64,000 nt of DNA from Lactobacillus isalae (GTDB taxonomy: Bacteria > Bacillota > Bacilli > Lactobacillales > Lactobacillaceae), in the NCBI RefSeq assembly GCF_947539375.1, contig NZ_OX443569.1:1488001-1552000 (forward strand), written 5' to 3'. The translations under genes were made by a program, and so were the position numbers. Under the pieces are notes generated by a model. The model had not been told where the DNA came from, searched no databases, and saw only the letters and a program-made list of their open reading frames with translations. Of the stretch, positions 29,177 to 38,007 are shown piece by piece. Positions within the stretch are counted from its first letter, which is position 1. Every line of letters starts with the position of its first letter.

Positions 29177-31045
29177 TTAATCTTCTTTTTGCAAAACAAT
29201 ATGTTGGTATAAAACCACTGTCAATAGGTAGTAAATTACGTAAAGCACACCGAAAATTGTAAATGGAATCCAAAGTTTATCATAGGTATTTGTCCCTAAA
29301 ATAGATTTAAATAATTGAAGTCCAAATAATACGTCTACTACACCTAAAACAGCTGGCAAAGCAAACAAAATTCCAATTTCTTTAGCAATTGAAGTTTTCA
29401 ATAAGCTCTTTCTTGTTCCAACTTTCCAAAGCATTTGATATCTTGGCTTATCGCTATTTGCACCTGACAAAACCTTAAACATCAAAGTTGAAGCAAGCAT
29501 TGCTAGAAATGCAAGTCCTAAGAAGAAGCCCATAAATTCAAAACCAGAAGTCATACTTGAAACTAAACGATATTGAGCTGATTTTGAATTAGAAAGATTT
29601 ACATTAATTGCTCCTTTTTCAGCTTCTGGTGAACTAATCATCTGATCTACTGATAACTTTTGCAACTTTTCAATATTATTGAAATTACTTCTAAAATTAT
29701 CAACTCTTAATAAATCAATTTTATTTACTTTAGCTTTAATTTGATCATATTGATCTTGCGGTACAACTTTAGCTTGAGCGTCAACATATGGAGTAAGAGA
29801 GACTAATTGATATTCGCCTTCCGCTGCAGCAGCTGATTTTTTATCTTTAAAGTCATTTAAGGTAATACGTCTAGTATCGTAGTGGCTCATATCATTTTTA
29901 CGTGAATAGTGCTGATACATAATCTTATTATTCTTGATCTGATTTTCAGGAATATAGATGATGCGGTTCTTTTCTTTTCCTTTACCCTCTACGACAATCT
30001 TATAGTTAAAGCTAGTAGTTGATCTTACAGAAACTTTTTTCAATTGATCGTCTACTTTTTTACTATGGTTGTACAAGACTACATCATAGTAAGTACTCTC
30101 CATAGCTTGTTCAGTCATATTGTTGAAATTCAAACCAACTGTAATAGCTCCTAAAGCAAGAGCGAAAAGTAAGGAAACAGTTGAAAGAATACGAGTGTAA
30201 TCACTTAATCTAAATTTTAGTTGACCTAAAGTAAAGGAATGAAGTTTTCTATATTTAAATGCTAAGTTCTTGCGAAGGAGATCAATAATTGCCGTAAAGA
30301 AGGAATCAAAAGTAAAGTAAGAACCAAAAACGATTGTAAAGAAGGCAATTGGAATAGTTTTAGTGCCTAATTTTGCTGCATGCATCATTGCCCAATAACC
30401 TACGGCAAGTAATACAATACCTAAAAGTGCCTCAATAAACTTCCATAATTTATTTCTGTGTAATTTAATTGGTTTTTGATCTTCATGAAGTAAGTTAATT
30501 ATGTTTGATTTAACTAACTTATGACGATTCCAAAAGGCAGCCAAGAAGAATAAAATTGCAAAAAATGCAACCGTCCAAAATAGTGCTGGTAAATAAAATC
30601 CGACAAATTTATGGATTTGCAATCCTAATTGTGAAATTAAAATGCTAGAAACGCCTTGCGTTAAAGCTACACCTAAAATTGTTCCTAATAAAGTAGCTAA
30701 TAAACCAACAACAAGTGTTTCAGTAAAAATCAATCTTCCAATTTTACTAGTCCTAGCACCTAGCATCATGTACATTCCATAGTCTTTTCGCCGCATACTT
30801 AACAAAAAGCTATTAGCATACACAATATAAACAAAAGTAATAATTGATAACAATGCAATTCCGAATCCAAAGGCAATTTGAGTAAGTTGGAATGCAATAC
30901 TCAACGAGCCCTTTAAGAAAGCAGGATTAGTTGCTAAAGTCATAAACATGTAAAAGATTGCACTAGCAAAAGTTAAGCCAGAAAAAAGAACTAAATAGTC
31001 TTTGAACCGGCTTTTAATTCCGGTTAATGATAATTTCCAAAGCAT
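29177..31045 (-). CDS. FtsX-family ABC transporter permease (BceB/VraG-like)
   Basis: A 622-residue permease with a ten-helix layout: one helix near 20-40, three near 55-165, then pairs near 200-300, a large extracellular domain (about 310-500) and three C-terminal helices. The LSMRRKDYGMYMMLGA segment is typical of FtsX/BceB permeases. With the ATPase upstream (19 bp) it forms a Bce-type peptide-antibiotic detoxification module. The usual BceRS sensor kinase and regulator genes are not beside it. Confidence 0.88.
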   Translation of the reverse strand: MLWKLSLTGIKSRFKDYLVLFSGLTFASAIFYMFMTLATNPAFLKGSLSIAFQLTQIAFGFGIALLSIITFVYIVYANSFLLSMRRKDYGMYMMLGARTSKIGRLIFTETLVVGLLATLLGTILGVALTQGVSSILISQLGLQIHKFVGFYLPALFWTVAFFAILFFLAAFWNRHKLVKSNIINLLHEDQKPIKLHRNKLWKFIEALLGIVLLAVGYWAMMHAAKLGTKTIPIAFFTIVFGSYFTFDSFFTAIIDLLRKNLAFKYRKLHSFTLGQLKFRLSDYTRILSTVSLLFALALGAITVGLNFNNMTEQAMESTYYDVVLYNHSKKVDDQLKKVSVRSTTSFNYKIVVEGKGKEKNRIIYIPENQIKNNKIMYQHYSRKNDMSHYDTRRITLNDFKDKKSAAAAEGEYQLVSLTPYVDAQAKVVPQDQYDQIKAKVNKIDLLRVDNFRSNFNNIEKLQKLSVDQMISSPEAEKGAINVNLSNSKSAQYRLVSSMTSGFEFMGFFLGLAFLAMLASTLMFKVLSGANSDKPRYQMLWKVGTRKSLLKTSIAKEIGILFALPAVLGVVDVLFGLQLFKSILGTNTYDKLWIPFTIFGVLYVIYYLLTVVLYQHIVLQKED

Positions 31046-31064
31046 AGTTATTTCCTTTCTAGTA

Positions 31065-31811
31065 TTAACGTCTACCTAATTCCGCAATAATTTCTTGATA
31101 AAATTCTTCTCGACTCTTATCGTCTTTTTTAATTTCTTTACCAATCTTACCGTCCTTAATGAAAAGAATGCGGCTAGCGTATGAAGCAGAATATGGATCG
31201 TGAGTTACCATTAAAATCGATACTCGATCTTTTTCATTTAATCCCTTCATAGTTTCAAGAAGTTCTGTTGCACTCTTTGAATCAAGTGCTCCAGTTGGTT
31301 CATCCCCATAAAGAATAGCAGGCTCATGAACTAAAGCTCTAGCTGCTGCAACACGTTGCTTTTGACCACCAGATATTTCTGCTGGATATTTATTTAAAAT
31401 ATGATCAATTCCTAAACGTTTTGCAATCTTATCCACTTTTGGATTAATCTCACTAGTTTTTACATTTTGTAAAGATAATGGTAAAGCAATATTTTCGCGG
31501 TTAGTTAAATTTTCTAATAAGTTAAAATCTTGAAAAATAAATCCAATCTCTTGCCCACGAAAATCCGCCATTTGATTCTTATTTAAGCCAGTAATATCAC
31601 GACCATTAATATAAACGTTTCCAGTTGTTGGTTGATCTAAAGTTGAAAGAATATTCAATAAAGTTGTTTTACCTGAGCCAGAAGCCCCCATTATTCCAAC
31701 AAATTCGCCACGTTCTACATCAAAGCTAATCCCTTTTAATGCTTGGTATTGCTTCTCACCTTTTTTACCATAAGTCTTGGTAATATTTTGAACTTGAACT
31801 ACTTCACTCAT
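31065..31811 (-). CDS. ABC transporter ATP-binding protein (BceA-like, MacB family)
   Basis: A 248-residue ATPase with all motifs: Walker A GASGSGKTTLL (about 42-52), Q-loop FIFQDFNLLE, signature EISGGQKQRVAAARAL, Walker B ILYGDEPTGALD and the H-loop VTHD. It powers the adjacent BceB-like permease, most likely for resistance to peptide antibiotics acting on the envelope. A palindrome just after the promoter -10 suggests repressor control. Confidence 0.92.
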   Translation of the reverse strand: MSEVVQVQNITKTYGKKGEKQYQALKGISFDVERGEFVGIMGASGSGKTTLLNILSTLDQPTTGNVYINGRDITGLNKNQMADFRGQEIGFIFQDFNLLENLTNRENIALPLSLQNVKTSEINPKVDKIAKRLGIDHILNKYPAEISGGQKQRVAAARALVHEPAILYGDEPTGALDSKSATELLETMKGLNEKDRVSILMVTHDPYSASYASRILFIKDGKIGKEIKKDDKSREEFYQEIIAELGRR

Positions 31812-31829
31812 AGTTGTTCCTCTTTTCGT

Positions 31830-31887
31830 TATAGTGTATTACATACCTGTTACACTATATAATACAGACACCAATAAAAAAAGTAAA
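31830..31887 (-). promoter_or_regulatory. Promoter and operator of the Bce-like operon
   Basis: On minus: -35 TTTACT (31882-31887), 17 bp, -10 TATTAT (31859-31864), then the palindrome TATAGTGTA-N12-TACACTATA (31830-31859) over the transcription start. AGTGTA/TACACT half-sites resemble operators of GntR/YtrA-type repressors; no such gene is in the window. Confidence 0.6.
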
Positions 31888-31964
31888 GTATGTTTTTCAT
31901 TATTTTTCTGTCTTAAATCAAACTAAATTGAACTATTTAGGATTATTAGGAAGAAAACATGGGT

Positions 31965-32160
31965 ATTTTTATATGCACAAAAACTAATCTGATCTGTAAT
32001 TGCATTAATGGATTTTGGCGCAACTCTTGGTATCGTTTCAATTGATGCTAAAACCAGTTCAATACCTCCTGGCATATGCTAATCCTAAATATTGTCGAAT
32101 AACTTTTAATGATTGGTTTAGGAACTGCATTACCATTAATTGCTAAATGGCAAAGATAAA
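31965..32160 (+). pseudogene. Possible decayed gene remnant
   Basis: Short pieces read like a membrane protein but are split by stops and a frame change: one piece gives ALMDFGATLGIVSIDAK, and a second, after stops, gives LMIGLGTALPLIAKWQR then stop. A terminator-like hairpin follows at 32184-32216. I do not recognise the parent family. Weak call. Confidence 0.3.
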
Positions 32161-32183
32161 AAATTAAGTATTAATTCTATTAC

Positions 32184-32216
32184 AAAAAAAGCCAAGTCAT
32201 AATGATTTGGCTTTTA
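32184..32216 (+). terminator. Hairpin with T-run after the remnant
   Basis: AAAGCCAA-TCAT / ATGA-TTGGCTTTT. It supports the idea that an expressed gene once ended here. Confidence 0.6.
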
Positions 32217-32694
32217 TTATGTTTCAATAACATAACAATCTATGAAAGTTCTTTTATTTGCTATTATTTTATTAAGGTCTTATATTTATAAGTGAAGACA
32301 GTCTTCATAGAGAAGCAATAAATAACAATATATTTAGTTGCTATTACTTTATATAAATATCTAGTAAATACTATTAAGAAGAAATTTTTGATATTCTGAA
32401 TCATAATAACTATTCACTATTTTCACTACTTTTTCCCGTCTATAGTTCAATAAAATTGAAAATAATGAAACTTATTGTTAGTAAAATACAGTTTAACTAA
32501 ATTCTTCAGGAAGCTGAAACGTATCTTAATATAATTTGTTTCAGTTTAAACGATGTATTACAAAGATAATAAATTTGTCACCCTATATACCCTTAAGTCG
32601 TGAGCTTTCCTATTCCCCCATAAATTATGTATGGCTTAAGTGATTTTCTTAATTAACTACCTTTGATACAGTCAGTTTAATTTTATTTATAAGT
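32217..32694. other. AT-rich non-coding stretch
   Basis: No coding frame is supported. A CTGAAAC...GTTTCAG inverted repeat occurs near 32513-32548. Otherwise I see nothing clear until the leader promoter at about 32663. Confidence 0.5.
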
Positions 32695-32838
32695 GTAAAA
32701 TTTATTATGAGATCAAAATATCAACTATATACTCCACTTATATTTATGTGCACGGTTAATTAAAGTAATTATCTCTATTTGGATATTACCGTGTTCAAAT
32801 ATCCTAAGGTCACTTCGAGTTCGAAGTGGCCTTTTTTT
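32663..32838 (+). ncRNA. Terminated leader/small RNA upstream of hflX, with an 18-codon ORF
   Basis: Promoter-like TTGATA (32663-32668) lies 19 bp before TATAAG (32688-32693). An ORF at 32707-32763 encodes MRSKYQLYTPLIFMCTVN. Next come alternative stems, CACGGT/ACCGTG (32751-32756 with 32788-32793) and GGATATT/AATATCC (32781-32787 with 32798-32804), then a strong intrinsic terminator (32806-32838). CCACTT inside the ORF (32734-32739) can pair with AAGTGG in the terminator arm. This looks like ribosome-mediated attenuation or a small RNA. The ORF lacks a clear ribosome site. Confidence 0.5.
32806..32838 (+). terminator. Strong intrinsic terminator before hflX
   Basis: GGTCACTTCGA / TCGAAGTGGCC stem followed by T7, on the plus strand only. 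Confidence 0.85.
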
Positions 32839-32848
32839 GCCTTTAAAA

Positions 32849-32877
32849 TTGATTTTCATTAAAAAAGAAATTATAAT
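32849..32877 (+). promoter_or_regulatory. hflX promoter downstream of the leader terminator
   Basis: -35 TTGATT (32849-32854), 17-bp spacer, perfect -10 TATAAT (32872-32877). The transcript would contain a very short ORF (MMIF) after AAAGGA near 32891-32918, before the hflX start. Confidence 0.65.
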
Positions 32878-32968
32878 TTTCATACTATCAAATAAAGGAA
32901 TGGTTATGATGATTTTTTAAGCTATTAATCTTAAATAAAAAGTTAATTTATGAAAGCAGGTGAATTAT

Positions 32969-34249
32969 TTGATCGACAATCAACCAAAAAAGCTTAAAGC
33001 CTTTATCGCTGGCGTAAATTTAAATGATCCTAATTTTGACTATTATATGACAGAACTAAGAGAATTAGCTCTTGCAAACAACTTAGATGTTGTCGGGCAA
33101 GCAAGTCAAAAGGCTGAAAATATTGTCGCAGGCACATACTTTGGTGTTGGTAAACTTAACCAAATTAAAAATATGGCACGTGAGTTACATGCTAAAATCT
33201 TAATTATCAATGATGAATTGTCTCCAACTCAAATTAGAAATATTGAGAGTATGACAAAGTTAAAAGTTTTAGATAGAACAGAGTTAATTTTAGAAATTTT
33301 CTCTAATCGCGCACGTAGTCGACAAGCTAAATTACAGGTTCAACTTGCAAGATTACAGTATGAATTACCTCGACTCCATCCTTCTGAAAACAATCTAGAC
33401 CAGCAACGTGGATCTGGAGGAGCAAGCGGTGGTTTCGCAAACCGTGGTTCCGGAGAAACTAAACTTGAATTAAATAGACGTACCATTGGCAAGCAAATTA
33501 GTGCAATTAAAAAGGAACTAAAAGATATTAGCAAACAAGAAGAAATTAAGTCCGCTAGAAGAAACAACTCTCGTTTGCCACAAGTTGCCTTAGTTGGCTA
33601 CACCAATGCTGGAAAATCAACAACAATGAATGAATTGCTAAATGTCTTTAGTGATGAAGCCAATAAAAAACAGGTTTTTGAAAAAAATATGCTTTTTGCT
33701 ACTTTAGATACTAGCGTCAGACGAATTGATTTGAAGGATGATTTAAGTTTTATTCTTTCAGATACTGTCGGTTTTATTTCTAAACTCCCTCATAATCTAA
33801 TTGAATCATTCAAAGCTACATTACAAGAAGCAAAAGATGCTGACTTGCTCATCAATGTGGTAGATGCATCAGATCACAATATGGTACAAATGATTAAAAC
33901 CACGCAAAAAGTTTTAAATGAACTAAACATCACTGATGTTCCAATGATTACTGCTTATAATAAAGCCGACTTAACAGAGCGCAATTACCCTCAAATTGAA
34001 GGAAATGATATTCTATACTCTGCTAAAGATCCTGAATCAATTAAGCAGTTGGCCAATTTAATTGTCAAAAAAGTATTTGATAATTATGAAAAGATAAACT
34101 TAGTACTGCCACTTTCAGATGGTAAAAACTTAGCTTATTTACATGAATATGGTCAAATTTTAAATGAAGATTTTAAAGATGACGGAGTCCATGTGACCGT
34201 ACGACTATCTCCGAAAGATCTAGAAAAATTTAAGACTAATGTTATCTAG
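32969..34249 (+). CDS. hflX: Ribosome-associated GTPase HflX
   Basis: About 426 residues. HflX splits stalled or heat-damaged ribosomes. It has an N-terminal HflX domain with glycine-rich GSGGASGGFANRGSGETK, then G1 GYTNAGKST, G3 DTVGFI and G4 NKAD. TTG 32969 is chosen because AAGCAGGTGA, close to the perfect ribosome site, ends 5 nt before it; GTG 32960 lies inside that site. The leader region has a terminator and small ORFs, so expression may respond to translation stress. Confidence 0.92.
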   Translation: MIDNQPKKLKAFIAGVNLNDPNFDYYMTELRELALANNLDVVGQASQKAENIVAGTYFGVGKLNQIKNMARELHAKILIINDELSPTQIRNIESMTKLKVLDRTELILEIFSNRARSRQAKLQVQLARLQYELPRLHPSENNLDQQRGSGGASGGFANRGSGETKLELNRRTIGKQISAIKKELKDISKQEEIKSARRNNSRLPQVALVGYTNAGKSTTMNELLNVFSDEANKKQVFEKNMLFATLDTSVRRIDLKDDLSFILSDTVGFISKLPHNLIESFKATLQEAKDADLLINVVDASDHNMVQMIKTTQKVLNELNITDVPMITAYNKADLTERNYPQIEGNDILYSAKDPESIKQLANLIVKKVFDNYEKINLVLPLSDGKNLAYLHEYGQILNEDFKDDGVHVTVRLSPKDLEKFKTNVI

Positions 34250-34250
34250 C

Positions 34251-34284
34251 AAAAAAAGAGTAGATTTAAAATCTACTCTTTTTT
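34251..34284. terminator. Bidirectional terminator
   Basis: AAAAAAGAGTAGATTT / AAATCTACTCTTTTTT, near-perfect stem between convergent hflX and the transpeptidase gene. Confidence 0.88.
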
Positions 34285-34288
34285 CATA

Positions 34289-35497
34289 CTATTTATAGAT
34301 AATTACTGCTTCATTTTTCTCTACATTGTTCCAAACCTTTGGAGCATCACTAGGTCTTAAGTTCACGCATCCATAAGAACCATCATTCAAGTAAGCAGTC
34401 TTTGACCAGTTCTTACGCCAACTATTATCGTGGAAACCACACCCAGTTAAGGTAAACGGCATCCAGTATTTAACATCAACTGCGTACTTAGAGCCATCAT
34501 CATTTGTTCCCTTCAAGACACTTGGAGATTCCTTATAGTGAATATACCAAACTCCCGTAGGTGTTTCTAAATTATTATGAGCAATTTTGGTTTCAACTGT
34601 TCCAGTAACAATCGTATCTAATGTAACGACACATTTGCCATTCTTATATATCCACAACTTTTGATCAGTTAAAGAAACAACAACATAATTATTACCAATC
34701 CCATTATTGCTTAGGCCATAACCAGTTCCATAAGTACTAAAACCTTCACCATAGATATAGTTCTTACCATTAAGCTTTTGAATATTATTAGCTAACGCAT
34801 TTTCAACAGCTGTAATTAATTTCTTCTCATCGATAGCCCATCCATAGCTTTCATTTTTTACTTTTGTAACTTGTCCATTTGGCAGTTGGAAGTCATAAGA
34901 CTTATGAAGTGTGGATACTTCCTTATTAATGGTACTAATCTTATCTGCTAAGATTTTTGTATCTGAAAATACATATTGATTATTTTTATAAGCTACAGTT
35001 GGAAAGATTTCTGATCGTTTGAATACATATGATTTGCCACTTACAGTATATTTCACCTGTCGATCTTTAATCTGATTCAGTTTATCCTTTGCCTTCAATA
35101 AAGCAGTATTTTCAAAGTTCCACTTTTTATGACTTGGATAGCGAGTATGCTGCTCTTCAAAGTAAGATTGAACTTTTTTCTTCGTAATTACTTTATCGTC
35201 AGTCTTCTTTAAAACAACCTCGCTACCTTCTAAAACTGCACTATTTTTAGCTTTTTCATTTATTTTAGCAGTTGCTTTTTTAACAGTCAGTTTACCAACA
35301 GGAACGTCATAAATCACAACATTAGAATTAAAGTGACTGGCATTAAATTTTTCTGCTTCGGCATTCCTTTTCGATTGAATATGTCCGAAAATTAACCAAG
35401 CTATCAAAATAATTACTAAGCCACTTAAAATACCTATTAGCCACTTACGATAGTTATTTGTGGGATGGGTATTTTTTTCTACATTTTTGTTACTCAT
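34289..35497 (-). CDS. L,D-transpeptidase (YkuD), membrane anchored
   Basis: A 402-residue protein: one N-terminal helix (about 19-42), a putative peptidoglycan-binding region (about 60-260), then a YkuD domain. The active site is SYGCVNLR, with the catalytic Cys, and the upstream His is in GFHDNSW. It makes 3-3 or related crosslinks in peptidoglycan outside the cell. The order and length fit lactobacillar YkuD proteins. ATG start; shares the terminator with hflX. Confidence 0.9.
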   Translation of the reverse strand: MSNKNVEKNTHPTNNYRKWLIGILSGLVIILIAWLIFGHIQSKRNAEAEKFNASHFNSNVVIYDVPVGKLTVKKATAKINEKAKNSAVLEGSEVVLKKTDDKVITKKKVQSYFEEQHTRYPSHKKWNFENTALLKAKDKLNQIKDRQVKYTVSGKSYVFKRSEIFPTVAYKNNQYVFSDTKILADKISTINKEVSTLHKSYDFQLPNGQVTKVKNESYGWAIDEKKLITAVENALANNIQKLNGKNYIYGEGFSTYGTGYGLSNNGIGNNYVVVSLTDQKLWIYKNGKCVVTLDTIVTGTVETKIAHNNLETPTGVWYIHYKESPSVLKGTNDDGSKYAVDVKYWMPFTLTGCGFHDNSWRKNWSKTAYLNDGSYGCVNLRPSDAPKVWNNVEKNEAVIIYK

Positions 35498-35540
35498 TAA
35501 AAATACCTGTTTCCTAAAAAATTTCTTTTCATTATAACAT

Positions 35541-35573
35541 AAAAAAGAAGGTTAATCTTACGATTAGCCTTCT
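35541..35573 (-). terminator. Terminator of the NlpC/P60 gene
   Basis: AGAAGGCTAATC / GATTAACCTTCT with a 4-nt loop and T6 on the minus strand. Confidence 0.85.
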
Positions 35574-35599
35574 AAAATAACTATCTTTATTTCAAATAA

Positions 35600-36829
35600 T
35601 TAGTTTACGCGGATTGCGTAATCTGGCATGAAGTAACTTGAGATAGTAGCTTGAGTTACATTTTGACCTGGTTGTGGTGCGTGTACGTATTGGTTGTTAC
35701 CTACGTAAATAGCATCGTGGTAGTCACCCCACATTAAGATGTCACCAGCTTGTGCTTGGCTAACTGAAATGTGTTGACCTGCACCAGCTTGTTGGTAAGT
35801 AGTACGTCCAACGTTCTTACCAGCTTGGCTGTATGCGTATTGAACTAAACCAGAGCAATCGTATGCGTTAGGACCAGTTGCACCCCATACGTAAGGCTTA
35901 CCAATTTGTGATTGTGCTGCGCTAACTACAGTTTGAGCAGTGCTGCTGTTTGATTGAGTTGAAGCTTGTGGCTTAGCAGTTTGAGTAGTTGCTGCTTGGC
36001 TTGAAGCTTGTTGAGTTTGTTGTTGTGCTGGCTTAGCAGCAGTGTTGTTTTGTGCAGGTGCACTGTAAGTAGTAGCTGGACGGCTAGCTGCTTGTTGAGT
36101 TGAAGCAGTTGATACTTGTTGAGTCTTAACTGCAGTATTAGTTTGTACGTAGTTAGTTTGTGCTGGAGCTACTTGAGTGTTAGTTGAAGCAGTGTTGTTT
36201 GCACTTTGTGCTACTGGAGCTTGTACAGATGCTGAAGCTTGTTGTACGTTTGCAGCAGTATTAGTTTGTACAGGTGCAGTTGCAACAGATGCATTGTTAG
36301 TAGTTGCTGCTTGAGTGTTAGCTTGTGCTACTGGAGCAGTAGCTTGTTGTGCGTTGTTAACGTTAGCTACAGCAGTTTGTGCATCAGCAGCAACGTTGTT
36401 GTTTGCAACGTTAGCTGCAGGAACTTGGCTTACAGCAGCCTTAACAGCAGATAAATCAGCAGTAACTGCAATAGGAGCTTCTTCTTCGACATCATCAGCT
36501 GAGATCCATTGATCTCCACCTAAGTTGTACCAAGTTTCACCCTTGACAGTCTTAACTTTCTTGTATGTCTTCCAGCTTGATTCGTGTGGTAAGTACTTAC
36601 CAGTTTGTTGCTTACTGTCTTCGTAGCTGTTCCAAACGGCAACACTTTCACCGGTCTTAGAATTTACCTTTACAACACCAATTTCTTTTGCAGGAGCTTG
36701 GATAGTTGAAGCTTGTGCAGTGTTGTTAAATGATAATGAGTTTAACTTAGCTGCACTTAAAGTTGCGATACCTGCAACAGCGAATGAAGCAGCAGTAGTA
36801 AGTTTGATTACTTTAGATTTGATAGTCAA
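35600..36829 (-). CDS. Secreted NlpC/P60 peptidoglycan endopeptidase
   Basis: A 409-residue secreted hydrolase. A signal peptide (about 1-40, ending AQA) is followed by an SH3-like wall-binding segment (about 50-115), a 190-residue linker made almost only of A, Q, T, N, V, S, P, and a C-terminal NlpC/P60 domain (about 295-409). Catalytic Cys lies in YDCSGLVQYAY, with His in DYHDAIYVG and a third polar residue in YVHAPQPG. It cuts peptide stems in the wall, probably for cell separation. The start is TTG with a perfect GGAGG 8 nt upstream. The linker codons are repetitive and likely vary among strains. Confidence 0.92.
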   Translation of the reverse strand: MTIKSKVIKLTTAASFAVAGIATLSAAKLNSLSFNNTAQASTIQAPAKEIGVVKVNSKTGESVAVWNSYEDSKQQTGKYLPHESSWKTYKKVKTVKGETWYNLGGDQWISADDVEEEAPIAVTADLSAVKAAVSQVPAANVANNNVAADAQTAVANVNNAQQATAPVAQANTQAATTNNASVATAPVQTNTAANVQQASASVQAPVAQSANNTASTNTQVAPAQTNYVQTNTAVKTQQVSTASTQQAASRPATTYSAPAQNNTAAKPAQQQTQQASSQAATTQTAKPQASTQSNSSTAQTVVSAAQSQIGKPYVWGATGPNAYDCSGLVQYAYSQAGKNVGRTTYQQAGAGQHISVSQAQAGDILMWGDYHDAIYVGNNQYVHAPQPGQNVTQATISSYFMPDYAIRVN

Positions 36830-37023
36830 AGGTTATTCCTCCATAAAATTCATTTTCTTAATTATCAACATAGCCGTCATTAATTAACTAAAAAGTTATG
36901 CTATGTGTCTCTTTTTTTAATTGACAATGGTTATTGTAGGGCATTAATATTACAAGCCTGTTACAAAGCTAAATCATTGTCGTTACATTTAGCTTATTAT
37001 CAGCCTTTTTCAATATTCAAAAC

Positions 37024-37581
37024 CTAATTATTTTCTAGTTTTTTTACGATTTTGTCGAGCTCTTTGACTGTCTTTTTCCAGTTATCGTTATTCAATACAT
37101 GAGCTTTTTTAGATAGTTCATCTGACAAATGGAGATCACGCTTAAATTCGTAGCTATTTAATCTCTTATCAATTTCACTTACTTTGTCTCCACGTGCTAG
37201 TAATCTTTTCTTTAAAACTGAAAAGTCTGAAACAGTTAAATAAATAAAATATACTTGCTTCCCCAATTTATCTAAATAAGACTGAACTCCATCTGTTTCA
37301 ACGATTAACGAGACTAAATCATTCTTCTTCCAGGCCTTTTCTAACGCTTCCTTGCTTGAACCATATTGGTATTCTCCATACTTTACATGTTCAAAAAAGT
37401 GCAACTTCTTAAAGCTTTCATTACTTTCAAAATAATATGACTTGCCAGGAATTTCTCCCTGTCTAATTGGCCTAGTAGTATGAGTTACTACACGAGGAAT
37501 ATTATATTTTTCTGTTAAGTATTTTGAGACTGTGGTCTTTCCTACACCGCTTGGACCAGCAATTATGATAATTCTTTGCAA
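37024..37581 (-). CDS. Guanylate-kinase-like P-loop kinase
   Basis: A 186-residue Gmk-fold protein: P-loop AGPSGVGKTTV (8-18), nucleotide-binding TTRPIRQGEIPGKSYYF and the YGEYQYGSS block. The lid and C terminus are divergent from housekeeping Gmk, so this may be a paralogue with another role. The frame is open to ATG 37701, but GGGAGAG lies 7 nt before TTG 37581, directly before the P-loop strand, and that is the likely start. Longer starts would add an implausible F/Y-rich tail overlapping the divergent gene. Confidence 0.75.
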   Translation of the reverse strand: MQRIIIIAGPSGVGKTTVSKYLTEKYNIPRVVTHTTRPIRQGEIPGKSYYFESNESFKKLHFFEHVKYGEYQYGSSKEALEKAWKKNDLVSLIVETDGVQSYLDKLGKQVYFIYLTVSDFSVLKKRLLARGDKVSEIDKRLNSYEFKRDLHLSDELSKKAHVLNNDNWKKTVKELDKIVKKLENN

Positions 37582-37671
37582 AATATTACTCTCCCGCTTG
37601 AAATCGACTATTATATATAATAGTATTTCACTATTGTAAAACATTTCTGTACAGAAAAGGGAGTTTTTTAA

Positions 37672-37965
37672 ATGAAAAAAGCTGACGTAAAAATTGGTCA
37701 AATTTTAGCTGCTACTTCTGAAGAAGAGCTTAAGCATCCTTTTCAAGGAAAAGTAGAAAAAATTTACGAAAATTCTGCTTTGCTAGCTATTACTTCATAC
37801 GATCCAGAAGACGAATCTTCAGTTAATGAATTAAACAATAAAATGGTTATTAACTTTAAGAACTTAAAGAAAGTAAAATCGCCTGCACGCGGAAAGACTG
37901 CTGCAACAAACGATGTCAAAATTTCTAAAGTGGAACCTGACCAAAAAGCCAAAGACGCAAAATAA
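37672..37965 (+). CDS. Small basic protein, DUF2187-like
   Basis: A 97-residue cytoplasmic protein. Residues 3-67 resemble the KOW/SH3-like DUF2187 (YkvS) fold: ADVKIGQILAATSEEELK, FQGKVEKIYENSALL, MVINFKNLKKV. The tail is Lys/Asp rich. A GGGAG site lies 8 nt before the ATG. The family call is tentative and function unknown. The next gene starts 42 bp downstream. Confidence 0.6.
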   Translation: MKKADVKIGQILAATSEEELKHPFQGKVEKIYENSALLAITSYDPEDESSVNELNNKMVINFKNLKKVKSPARGKTAATNDVKISKVEPDQKAKDAK

Positions 37966-38007
37966 GCCTAAATAAATTTTAGTTTTAACAAGGATACCTA
38001 AAATCAT

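Noticed and set aside
37582-37701. N-terminal extension of the Gmk-like protein
   Set aside because: It overlaps the divergent gene's start and encodes an F/Y-rich segment unlike any Gmk; TTG 37581 has a good ribosome site.
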